From assembly GCF_025211055.1 (NCBI RefSeq), contig NZ_JAOARO010000059.1:1-64000 (forward strand): DNA of 64,000 nt, written 5' to 3'. Within the stretch, counting starts at the first letter, position 1. Each line of letters opens with the position of its first letter. Positions 44,060-52,010 of this stretch are shown in pieces. The notes beneath the pieces are model-generated. The model searched no databases. It was given only the letters and a program-made list of their open reading frames with translations, and was not told where the DNA came from. Made by a program: the position numbers and the translations under genes. The stretch is from Vallitalea sp. GTDB lineage: Bacteria; Bacillota; Clostridia; Lachnospirales; Vallitaleaceae.

Positions 44060-45115
44060 ATGGATACAATGTTGGCTGCAAGAATGTATGGTAAACAAGA
44101 CATTAGAATTGAGCAAGTCCCTATACCAGAAATTAACGATAATGAAATTTTAATAAAAGTTAAAAGTGCTGCAATTTGTGGAACTGATCTGAGAATGTAT
44201 ATGAATGGATATAAAGATATATCAGAAAATAATCCTAGAATACTGGGACATGAATTTGCAGGAACAATAACAAAAGTAGGTAAAAATATTAATAAATATC
44301 AAGAAGGAATGACAGTAGCTGTAGCTCCTAATATGGGATGTGGAGTATGTGAATTTTGTTCATCAGGTAAAAGTCATTTATGTCAAGATTTTTTTCAAGC
44401 TCCAGGAATTAATATAGATGGTGCTTTTGCAGAATATGTAAGAATTCCTGAACCAGCTGTTAGACAAGGAAATGTAATTGTTCTTGATGAAAGAGTTTCA
44501 ACAGAAGAAGCTGCACTAAATGAACCTCTATCATGTGTTTATAACGCATTTCAAAAAGTAGGAGTATTTCCTGGCGATAATGTATTAATTATTGGTGCTG
44601 GACCAATTGGTATTATGCATGCGAAACTAGCTAAGATGGCAGGTGCTGCTAATGTTATGATTAATGATTTATCAAAAGAGAGATTAGACATATGTAAAAA
44701 AATAGATAATAGTTTTATAGGGGTACATAGTGATGAACTTGAAGATATAATTATGAAAGTAACTAAAGGTAAAGGATTAGATGTTTGTATTACTGCTAAT
44801 CCAGCACCAATTACTCAGAAAATAGCACTAGGTCTAATGGCTATGGAAGGAAGAGTTAATTTCTTTGGTGGATTACCAAAAGATAAAGAAAATGTATCAC
44901 TTAATACTAATTTGATTCACTACAAAGAATTAGTTATAACAGGAAGCACAAAAGCAAGTGTAGCTATGTTTTCTAAGACTCTGCAATTTATTGCGGAAGG
45001 ACTAATTGACGTAAAATCTCTTGTATCCAATAGATATGAATTAAAAAATATACATGAGGCAATAGAGTCATCAAAAAATGCAACAGGTCTTAAGAATGTA
45101 ATAAGCTTTATATAA
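44060..45115 (+). CDS. Zinc-dependent alcohol/polyol dehydrogenase (MDR family)
   Basis: Medium-chain dehydrogenase related to sorbitol, threonine and scyllo-inosose-type dehydrogenases. Catalytic zinc region ICGTDLRMY (Cys near residue 38) and GHEFAGTI; structural zinc site CGVCEFCSSGKSHLC; cofactor motif GAGPIGIMHAKLAKMAGA. 351 residues. GGAGG precedes the ATG. Co-transcribed with the upstream Gfo/Idh/MocA gene. It probably performs a second oxidation on the same carbon skeleton; the exact step is inference. Confidence 0.9.
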   Translation: MDTMLAARMYGKQDIRIEQVPIPEINDNEILIKVKSAAICGTDLRMYMNGYKDISENNPRILGHEFAGTITKVGKNINKYQEGMTVAVAPNMGCGVCEFCSSGKSHLCQDFFQAPGINIDGAFAEYVRIPEPAVRQGNVIVLDERVSTEEAALNEPLSCVYNAFQKVGVFPGDNVLIIGAGPIGIMHAKLAKMAGAANVMINDLSKERLDICKKIDNSFIGVHSDELEDIIMKVTKGKGLDVCITANPAPITQKIALGLMAMEGRVNFFGGLPKDKENVSLNTNLIHYKELVITGSTKASVAMFSKTLQFIAEGLIDVKSLVSNRYELKNIHEAIESSKNATGLKNVISFI

Positions 45116-45211
45116 TATTTTTGAACATTATTTTCAGAATAACTTAACAAAGCATTTTTATCTTAATATTCAAACATTAATGATAAATTGGTATTCAAAA
45201 TAAAATTACAT

Positions 45212-45246
45212 ATTGAACTTAATAATAATTAATTATTAAGTTCAAT
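45212..45246 (+). other. Perfect 15-bp inverted repeat in intergenic region
   Basis: ATTGAACTTAATAAT (45212-45226) and ATTATTAAGTTCAAT (45232-45246) around AATTA, about 35 nt before the isomerase-like gene. No U-run follows. It may be an operator or an mRNA stabilising hairpin; a smaller analogue with TTGAATTAAG arms stands before 50794. Confidence 0.55.
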
Positions 45247-45279
45247 TGTTTATATTTGTATATATAGGAGGGTATTACA

Positions 45280-46596
45280 ATGAAAGCTAAACTAGTTCCA
45301 TTGTATTTTAAAGAAGGTAGAGATGAAGAATTTGATATTCAGTTAAATGCATTGAAGAGAATGCTTGAAGATGTAGCTGAATTTGAACAACCAATTGCTG
45401 TAGGAGAGGCGTTACCAGATGTAGATGCAGTCATTTTTCCTCAGCTTATAGGAGAAGCGTATAAAGTTATTAACGATATAAAGAAAATTGATGTACCAAT
45501 ATTAGCTGTGACATCAGAGTTTGGTACAGTTGCCATGTGGGATTGGGAGATTGTGACATATTTAAAAGCTAATGGTCTTGATACATATGCTCCTTATAAT
45601 CTTGAGCTAACTAAGAAATTATGTAAAACACTAGCAATGAAAAGAAGTCTTAAGGGTGCAAAATTTTTAGTATTTCAAGATGATCCAGGTGAAGGTATGC
45701 AGGCAAGTATTTTCAAACGTTTTTATTGGTGGGAAGATGAATGTGCAAAGACTATGCTAGATAAATTTGGGATAGCAATTGTAAAGAAAAGCTTTCAGGC
45801 ACTAGGAGAAGAAGCTAAAAAGATAACAGATGAAGAAGCACTTGCTATGTTAAGTAAAAAAACATTTGAAACAGAAGGTGTATGTCAAAAAGGACTTGCA
45901 AGTGCCATGAAAATGTATATGGTTATAAAAAAAGAAGTAGAAAATGATAGTAGTATTATAGGAGCAGGAATTAACTGTCTTAATGAATCTTTTTACTCTG
46001 ATACAACACCTTGTTTAGCGTGGAACTTATTATTTGAAGAAAAAGAATTAATGTGGGCATGTGAAGCTGATACTATGTCATTATTAACCAAATATATTAT
46101 CTACAAATCTTTAGGGGTACCATTAATGATGACAAACTTATATCCTTTCCTCATGGGTATGGCTGCCCTAAAACATGAACGAATTGATAAATTTCCACAA
46201 GTTGATAATCCCGAAAATCATGTTTTAGTTGCTCATTGTGGTTATTTTGGACTTATACCTAGATGTTTTTCTAGTAAATGGGTATTAAAAGAAAAAGTAT
46301 TAGGTATTGTTGATGACAACGCTACTGCTATTGACGGACGTATGGCAGAAGGAGATGTTACATTAATACAAATGCATCCTACACTCGAAAAGATGCTGGT
46401 AATTGAAGGAGAGTTAGAAGGGTATCAGCAATATCCAAATTCTGACTGTCTAAACGGTGGAATTATCAGAGTGGATAATGGTTATGTTATGATGGATAAA
46501 TTATATTCTCATCATGCTATTTTGGCAAAAGGAAAACTAAGCAAGGATGTTTATTATATAACAAAATTATTGGGTATAGAAATGGAAGAATGCTAA
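45280..46596 (+). CDS. L-fucose/L-arabinose isomerase-family protein
   Basis: 438 residues with the fold of the FucI/AraA-like isomerases: an N-terminal region with DAVIFPQLIGEAY, a VLAVTSEFGTVAMWDWE segment, and a C-terminal part containing AGINCLNES, EADTMSLLTKYI and the late H-rich HHAILAKG. Similar short members are annotated as L-fucose isomerase-like and have mostly unknown substrates. It lies directly upstream of the ABC transporter genes, with GGAGGG before the ATG. It could isomerise a keto/aldo intermediate, but classical fucose or arabinose catabolism is not supported because no fuculose or ribulose kinase/aldolase pair is present. Confidence 0.75.
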   Translation: MKAKLVPLYFKEGRDEEFDIQLNALKRMLEDVAEFEQPIAVGEALPDVDAVIFPQLIGEAYKVINDIKKIDVPILAVTSEFGTVAMWDWEIVTYLKANGLDTYAPYNLELTKKLCKTLAMKRSLKGAKFLVFQDDPGEGMQASIFKRFYWWEDECAKTMLDKFGIAIVKKSFQALGEEAKKITDEEALAMLSKKTFETEGVCQKGLASAMKMYMVIKKEVENDSSIIGAGINCLNESFYSDTTPCLAWNLLFEEKELMWACEADTMSLLTKYIIYKSLGVPLMMTNLYPFLMGMAALKHERIDKFPQVDNPENHVLVAHCGYFGLIPRCFSSKWVLKEKVLGIVDDNATAIDGRMAEGDVTLIQMHPTLEKMLVIEGELEGYQQYPNSDCLNGGIIRVDNGYVMMDKLYSHHAILAKGKLSKDVYYITKLLGIEMEEC

Positions 46597-46629
46597 TGAG
46601 CATAAGAATTTTTTTAAGGAGGATGTGAA

Positions 46630-48108
46630 TTGGAAACAATACTAGAAATGAAAAAAATTCACAAAAGCTTCTTTGGGGTTGAAGTTCTACATGGGGTTGA
46701 TTTTGATGTTAGAAAAGGTGAATGTATTGCCATATGTGGAGAAAATGGGGCAGGAAAATCAACACTTATGAAGATATTAACAGGCATACATAACAAGTTT
46801 TTAGGTGAAATAATTTATAAAGGAGAAAATATCCAACATCTATCACCTTTAGAGATTCAACATAAAGGTATTTCAATGATTCATCAAGAGTTGAATTTAT
46901 TAGATGAGATGACAGTAGCACAAAACATCTATTTATGCCGAGAACCAAAGAAAAATAGATTGATCGATTTTAAAAAGATGAATAAAGATGCAAAACAATT
47001 ATTAGAGAGATTAGAAGAAATTGATCCAAAGGCTAAAGTTAAAGATTTGGGTATAGCTAAAAAGCAGATAGTTGAAATTGCAAAATCATTATCCTACAAT
47101 GCTGATCTTATTATTATGGATGAACCAACAGCCGTATTAACAATTAATGAGACAAAAATGTTATTTCAACTAATAAGACAATTAAAGAAAAATGGTGTAG
47201 CTGTTGTTTATATTTCCCATAGATTGAAAGAAATAAAAGAAATATGTGATCGTGTTACTATACTTAGAGATGGAACCTATATTACAACAAAGGACATTGA
47301 AGAGGTTTCTGAAAAAGATATTGCAGAACTAATGGTTGGTAGAGAAATTGAAGAAGTAAATCAAAAAGAATATAGTGGTTCAGGCAATATTGCATTGAGT
47401 GTACAACATGTTTCTGATGACTTCTTAAAAGATGTGAGTTTTGAATTAAAAGAAGGTGAGATATTAGGTATCTCTGGATTAGTAGGAGCTGGACGTACTG
47501 AATTAGCAGAATATATATTTGGAATTAGAAAAGCAAAGAAGGGTGAAATTTCTGTTTATGGTGAACATGTAAGTATTAAATCCCCTATAGACGCAATAAA
47601 ATATCGTATTGGTTTTGCAACAGAAGATAGAAAAGGCTCAGGTCTATTTCTTGATAGAAGTATTAGAGATAATACTAACATTGTAAGTATGTTAAAAAGT
47701 AAAAATATCTTTAATAATAGAAGAAAAGAAGAGATATTGGCTAAAAATATGATTGACGTTTTTAGAGTTAAATGCCAGAGTACAGTACAAAAAATTAAGA
47801 ACTTAAGTGGTGGTAATCAACAAAAAATAGTTCTAAGTAAATGGATTGCTGTTAGTTCTAAGATATTAATACTAGATGAGCCAACAAGAGGCGTAGATAT
47901 AGGAGCAAGAAAAGAAATATATGACATTATTAATAGATTAGCAGAAGAAGGAAAATCAGTTATTGTTATATCATCGGATCTAACAGAGGTGTTAGCCATA
48001 TCACAAAGAGTTCTTGTCATGCACCAAGGAGAAATAAGAGGAGAAATTGTTGGTGATGAAATTAATGAAGAAAATATAATGATTCTTGCAACGGGTATTG
48101 GGGAGTAA
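46630..48108 (+). CDS. Sugar ABC transporter ATP-binding protein (RbsA/MglA/XylG type)
   Basis: 492 residues, a duplicated ABC ATPase as in ribose/galactose/xylose importers. N-terminal domain: Walker A GENGAGKST, Q-loop HQELNLLDEMT, Walker B LIIMDEPTAVL. C-terminal domain lacks a canonical Walker A (GLVGAGRTEL) but keeps LSGGNQQKIVLSKW and LILDEPTRGVD, which is normal for this class. Start TTG 46630 with AAGGAGG. It is followed by the permease (28 nt) and a binding protein. Confidence 0.95.
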   Translation: METILEMKKIHKSFFGVEVLHGVDFDVRKGECIAICGENGAGKSTLMKILTGIHNKFLGEIIYKGENIQHLSPLEIQHKGISMIHQELNLLDEMTVAQNIYLCREPKKNRLIDFKKMNKDAKQLLERLEEIDPKAKVKDLGIAKKQIVEIAKSLSYNADLIIMDEPTAVLTINETKMLFQLIRQLKKNGVAVVYISHRLKEIKEICDRVTILRDGTYITTKDIEEVSEKDIAELMVGREIEEVNQKEYSGSGNIALSVQHVSDDFLKDVSFELKEGEILGISGLVGAGRTELAEYIFGIRKAKKGEISVYGEHVSIKSPIDAIKYRIGFATEDRKGSGLFLDRSIRDNTNIVSMLKSKNIFNNRRKEEILAKNMIDVFRVKCQSTVQKIKNLSGGNQQKIVLSKWIAVSSKILILDEPTRGVDIGARKEIYDIINRLAEEGKSVIVISSDLTEVLAISQRVLVMHQGEIRGEIVGDEINEENIMILATGIGE

Positions 48109-48136
48109 TAAAAACGGAGAGAAGGAGTAATTGCAA

Positions 48137-49105
48137 GTGAGTAATATAAAAAACAAACCAAACATAACAAAAAAAAATTATATAAGAAGATTATGGAATA
48201 ACAATAGTTCTATATTTGCATTGGTGGTATTGGTGGTATTTGCAGCTATCTCAAGTGATAAATTTTTTCAAGTATCAAATATTATGAATGTATTAAGGCA
48301 AACATCTATTGTGGGGTTAATCGCTATTGGGATGACTTTCGTTGTTATTGGTGGAGGTATTGATTTATCCGCAGGTTCTGTTCTTGCATTAAGTGGTGGA
48401 GTTATTATATTAATGCAATCACAAGGATTACCAATTGTTTTATGTATATTAGGTGGGTGTATTGCTGGAATACTAGTAGGTATTATGAATGGGCTTTTTA
48501 TTACTAAAGCAAAATTAGCTCCATTTATTGTTACATTAGCAGTAAGTACAATAGCACGTTCATTGTTAATTCATTTTGCAAATGGTGCTACACTTATTGG
48601 TAAGAATGATCAAGCTTTTACAAGAATAGGTAACGGAAAAATTGGAGTTGTACCAATTCCAGTAATTATATTTGCTATAGTAGCTATTATAGCTCATTTT
48701 GTACTTAATAATACAAAATTTGGTACATATATATATGCAATTGGTGGGAACGAAAAGACAGCGGTGTATTCAGGAATAAGAGTAGATAGAATAAAGATAG
48801 CCACATATATGGTAATAGGATTATGTATTGGACTAGCATCAATGATAGAATCTGCAAGACTTGCATCTGTATCATCATCATCATCAGGAATATTATATGA
48901 GCTAGATGCTATTACAGCAGTTATCATAGGTGGAACGTCACTAAACGGTGGAAAAGGTAGAATATCTGGAACGATTATTGGTATGCTCATATTGGGAATT
49001 ATAAGTAACATCATGAACTTATTAGGAATTTCTCCATATCTTAATGGAGCAGTAAAAGGATTAATAATCTTAATTGCTGTACTTATGCAAAGAAAAGATA
49101 GGTAG
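48137..49105 (+). CDS. Sugar ABC transporter permease (RbsC type)
   Basis: 323-codon frame with about eight to ten hydrophobic segments and the RbsC-family motifs: GMTFVVIGGGIDLSAGSVLAL, YAIGGNEKTAVYSGI, AVIIGGTSLNGGKGRISGT. These place it in the carbohydrate uptake transporter-2 class. I use GTG 48137, 9 nt after GAAGGAG; TTG 48131 is in frame but only 3 nt from it. One permease gene is present, so it probably forms a homodimer with the adjacent duplicated ATPase. Confidence 0.94.
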   Translation: MSNIKNKPNITKKNYIRRLWNNNSSIFALVVLVVFAAISSDKFFQVSNIMNVLRQTSIVGLIAIGMTFVVIGGGIDLSAGSVLALSGGVIILMQSQGLPIVLCILGGCIAGILVGIMNGLFITKAKLAPFIVTLAVSTIARSLLIHFANGATLIGKNDQAFTRIGNGKIGVVPIPVIIFAIVAIIAHFVLNNTKFGTYIYAIGGNEKTAVYSGIRVDRIKIATYMVIGLCIGLASMIESARLASVSSSSSGILYELDAITAVIIGGTSLNGGKGRISGTIIGMLILGIISNIMNLLGISPYLNGAVKGLIILIAVLMQRKDR

Positions 49106-49159
49106 TAGATATATATTAAACATATATATAAATCTTAATTTCAAAAAGGAGTGAGTGTT

Positions 49160-50191
49160 ATGAAAAAGTTTTTTAGTTTTAGTATGGTTTTAGTAATGGC
49201 AATATTAATAATTGGGTGTGGGTCAAATAAAAGTACTGAAAAGGTATCAACTGATAAGGAGCAAACACAATCAGATGGTGAAGAAAAAACAAAGATTGAT
49301 AGAAAATATAAAATAGGAGTATCCTTACCTTCACCAGCAAATCAATGGGTGGGAGCAATAATTGATTATGCTAAAAAAGAAGCCCAAAAAGATTCAGAAG
49401 AATTCGATATAAAAATAGTTGTATCTGATAATCCAGCAGCTCAGGTTGCTGCAATTGAAGATTTACTTCAAGATGAATTAGATGCAATGGTAGTTTTACC
49501 TCTAGAGTCTGCACCATTAACTCCTATATGTGAATCTGTATATGATAAAGGCATTCCTTTATTAGTTTTGGATAGAGGAATAGCCAGTGATAAATATAAT
49601 AGTTTCTTAGCAGGAGATAATTATGGTATTGGAAGGGCAGCAGCACATTATATTGCTAAAGAATTAGGTGGTAAAGGTAATGTGGTTGAGATGCTTGGCG
49701 TTCCTTGTGAAATTGTACAATTAAGATCAGATGGATTTAACGATACTATTAAAAAATACTACCCAGATATTAATATTGTTGCTAGAGCAACTGGAAATTT
49801 TTCAAGAGAAGTTTCATTAAAAGCAATGGAAGATATATTGCAAGCACAATCATCTATTGATGCAGTTTATTCACATGATGATGAACAGACACTAGGTATT
49901 AAACTTGCAGTAGAAAATGCTGGAAGACAAGATGAAATGTTTCTTACAGGAGCAGGTGGAAATAAAGGTATATATCAAGAAATGTTAAATGGAAATAAAT
50001 TAATTAGAGCATCTTTTACTTATTCACCTACAATGGGAGGTTCTGCAATAAGAGTGGCTAAAAAGTTAGCAAAAGGTGAAGGTTTAGAAGATACCCTAGA
50101 GAAGGAAGTACCTAGACAAATTATATTAAATGCTTCTACAGTTACATCTGATAATGTTAAAAAATTCTATGATGAAGATTCTAGTTATTAA
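49160..50191 (+). CDS. Sugar-binding lipoprotein of ABC transporter, copy 1
   Basis: Periplasmic-binding-protein fold of the RbsB type (Peripla_BP_4), lipid-anchored by the lipobox LIIGC (C20). Mature sequence begins with IGVSLPSPANQWVGAI and contains VLPLESAPLTPICESVYDKG, VVEMLGVP and YSHDDEQTLGIK. 344-codon frame from ATG 49160 with AAAGGAG upstream; the GTG at 49151 overlaps that site. A second, clearly paralogous binding protein is encoded at 53970. It follows the ATPase and permease of the same importer. Confidence 0.94.
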   Translation: MKKFFSFSMVLVMAILIIGCGSNKSTEKVSTDKEQTQSDGEEKTKIDRKYKIGVSLPSPANQWVGAIIDYAKKEAQKDSEEFDIKIVVSDNPAAQVAAIEDLLQDELDAMVVLPLESAPLTPICESVYDKGIPLLVLDRGIASDKYNSFLAGDNYGIGRAAAHYIAKELGGKGNVVEMLGVPCEIVQLRSDGFNDTIKKYYPDINIVARATGNFSREVSLKAMEDILQAQSSIDAVYSHDDEQTLGIKLAVENAGRQDEMFLTGAGGNKGIYQEMLNGNKLIRASFTYSPTMGGSAIRVAKKLAKGEGLEDTLEKEVPRQIILNASTVTSDNVKKFYDEDSSY

Positions 50192-50213
50192 TATTTGTTA
50201 TAAATAAGTGAAT

Positions 50214-50245
50214 AGATAATTTTATATTCATAAATAAAATTATCT
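50214..50245 (+). other. Intercistronic 12-bp hairpin after binding-protein gene
   Basis: AGATAATTTTAT (50214-50225) and ATAAAATTATCT (50234-50245) pair around an 8-nt loop, without a U-tract. It lies 22 nt after the stop of the abundant binding protein and may protect the upstream mRNA, a known way to raise binding-protein levels. Confidence 0.5.
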
Positions 50246-50293
50246 TATATAAAATAATAAAAAACAATATAAAAACAAAAGGAGATGTTATTT

Positions 50294-50713
50294 ATGTCAT
50301 ATGTAGTAAGACACAAAAATGAAATTGTTAATTATCCAGTTGAAGGATGTCATGGAGGAGAAGGATATATATATGTTCGTCAAATGTTAGGTTATGAGCC
50401 TGCATTACCAGTACCAGGATTTCCTGAAGATTTTGAGACACTAGTTAATTTTGTTCATGTAACAACTTTACCAGAAGGAACATCCATAGGATTACATCCT
50501 CATAATGAAAATGAGGAGTTCTACTTAGTTATTGCAGGAACTGGGGAGATGACAGTAGATGGGGATAAGCATATTATGAAACCAGGTTCAATCTGCTTAA
50601 CTAAAAGTGGAAGCAAGCATACATTCAAGAATATAGGAAGTGAAGATTTACAGATAGTTGTTGTTGAGGCAGTTATGAATGCTTCACTTAAAAATGTAGC
50701 AGATAAAGGCTGA
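50294..50713 (+). CDS. Cupin-domain protein
   Basis: About 139 residues, single cupin barrel. Motif 1 is LHPHNENEEFYLVIAGTGEM (metal-binding His/His/Glu) and motif 2 is PGSICLTKSGSKHTFKN with the late His. I start at ATG 50294 (AAAAGGAG 9 nt upstream). Small cupins in sugar loci are often isomerases, epimerases or mutarotase-like enzymes, but this one could also be a ligand-binding protein. It precedes a second Gfo/Idh/MocA gene. Confidence 0.8.
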   Translation: MSYVVRHKNEIVNYPVEGCHGGEGYIYVRQMLGYEPALPVPGFPEDFETLVNFVHVTTLPEGTSIGLHPHNENEEFYLVIAGTGEMTVDGDKHIMKPGSICLTKSGSKHTFKNIGSEDLQIVVVEAVMNASLKNVADKG

Positions 50714-50739
50714 TAAGGTAAAATGATAATAAAAGTAGG

Positions 50740-50772
50740 TGTTGAATTAAGCAGTAATGGCTTAATTCAACA
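50740..50772 (+). other. Intercistronic hairpin before second Gfo/Idh/MocA gene
   Basis: TGTTGAATTAAGC (50740-50752) and GCTTAATTCAACA (50760-50772), a perfect 13-bp stem with a 7-nt loop, ends 8 nt before AGGAGGG. There is no U-run. It may affect translation or mRNA stability. Confidence 0.5.
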
Positions 50773-50793
50773 TTTATATAGGAGGGTTTAACA

Positions 50794-51969
50794 ATGAAAC
50801 TTAATATAGCTCTAATTGGGTATAAGTTTATGGGGAAAGCACATAGTTATGGCATTGATGCAGCTCCATTTTTCTTCAAAGATGGAATTGAACCTGTGAA
50901 AAAAGTCATTTGTGGACGAACAGAGCATTTAGTTAAACAAGCAGCTGAAGATTTTGGCTGGGAAGAATACTGTACAGATTGGCGTGAAATAATAAAAAGA
51001 GATGATATTGATGTAGTTGATATAGCAACACCAACTATAAATCACAAAGAGATTGCCATAGCAGCTATTAAAGCAGGGAAGCATGTTTTTTGTGAAAAAC
51101 CACTAGCTATGAACGCAGAAGAATCAAAAGAAATGATGGAAGAAGCAAAAAAAGCTGGTGTTATCAATATGCTTGGACACAACTATAGAAGATGTCCAGC
51201 AGCAGCTTTTGCAAAAAAAATGATTGAAGATGGTAAACTTGGAAAAATATATCATGTTAGAGCAGTTTATTTACAAGATTGGATTATGGATCCTAATTTC
51301 CCAGCTATATGGAAGCTTAATAAAGAGATTGCTGGTTCAGGACCTCATGGAGATTTAAATGCACATATTATTGATTTAGCTAGGTTTATGACAGGTGATG
51401 AGATTGACGAAGTAGTGGGAATGAAAGAAACCTTTATTAAGAAAAGACCATCACCAGTAGTTGAAAAAAAATTGAATTCTATGTTAAAAGCTGATGGATC
51501 TAGTGAAGATGTTAAAATGGTTGATGTAACTGTTGAAGATGCCTGTTCATTTCTAGCAAAATTCAAAAAAGGTGCTTTAGGTACTTTTGAAGCAACACGT
51601 TTTGCTGGAGGACGAAAAAACTTTAATCGTATAGAAATTAATGGAGAAAAAGGAACTATTATCTTCGAGTTTGAAGATATGAATCGACTTCAATATTTTG
51701 ATCTAGAAGAGCCTAAAGAAATTCAAGGATTCAAATCAATTATGGTAACCGAAGATTGTCATCCTTATATAGCTAATTGGTGGCCACCTGGACATATTAT
51801 TGGTTATGAAAATACTTTTGTAAATGAATTCGCTGACTTTTTCAGAGGAATTAAAGAAAACAAAGAAGTAACACCTAATTTTTATGATGGATGGAAAGGT
51901 AATCAAGTTTTAGATGCAGTTATGAAATCAACTGATACAAAAACTTGGCAAAAAGTTGATGAGATGTAA
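50794..51969 (+). CDS. Gfo/Idh/MocA-family oxidoreductase, second copy
   Basis: 391 residues, longer than and distinct from the one at 43022. N-terminal GYKFMGKAHSYGIDAAP (NAD-binding start), CEKPLAMNAEES with the EKP lysine, GHNYRRCPAAAFAKKMI, and a DLNAHIIDLARFMTG catalytic segment. The late WWPPGHIIGYENTFVNEF stretch is typical of glycoside/glucose-fructose-oxidoreductase-like members that act on C3 hydroxyls of glycosides. AGGAGG precedes the ATG. Two Gfo enzymes in one locus suggest either successive oxidations or an oxidation and a later reduction, as in oxidation-elimination-reduction routes. Confidence 0.88.
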   Translation: MKLNIALIGYKFMGKAHSYGIDAAPFFFKDGIEPVKKVICGRTEHLVKQAAEDFGWEEYCTDWREIIKRDDIDVVDIATPTINHKEIAIAAIKAGKHVFCEKPLAMNAEESKEMMEEAKKAGVINMLGHNYRRCPAAAFAKKMIEDGKLGKIYHVRAVYLQDWIMDPNFPAIWKLNKEIAGSGPHGDLNAHIIDLARFMTGDEIDEVVGMKETFIKKRPSPVVEKKLNSMLKADGSSEDVKMVDVTVEDACSFLAKFKKGALGTFEATRFAGGRKNFNRIEINGEKGTIIFEFEDMNRLQYFDLEEPKEIQGFKSIMVTEDCHPYIANWWPPGHIIGYENTFVNEFADFFRGIKENKEVTPNFYDGWKGNQVLDAVMKSTDTKTWQKVDEM

Positions 51970-52010
51970 TAAAGATCTAAGTTTATTAGAATGGGGGGTA
52001 CATAGATAAG

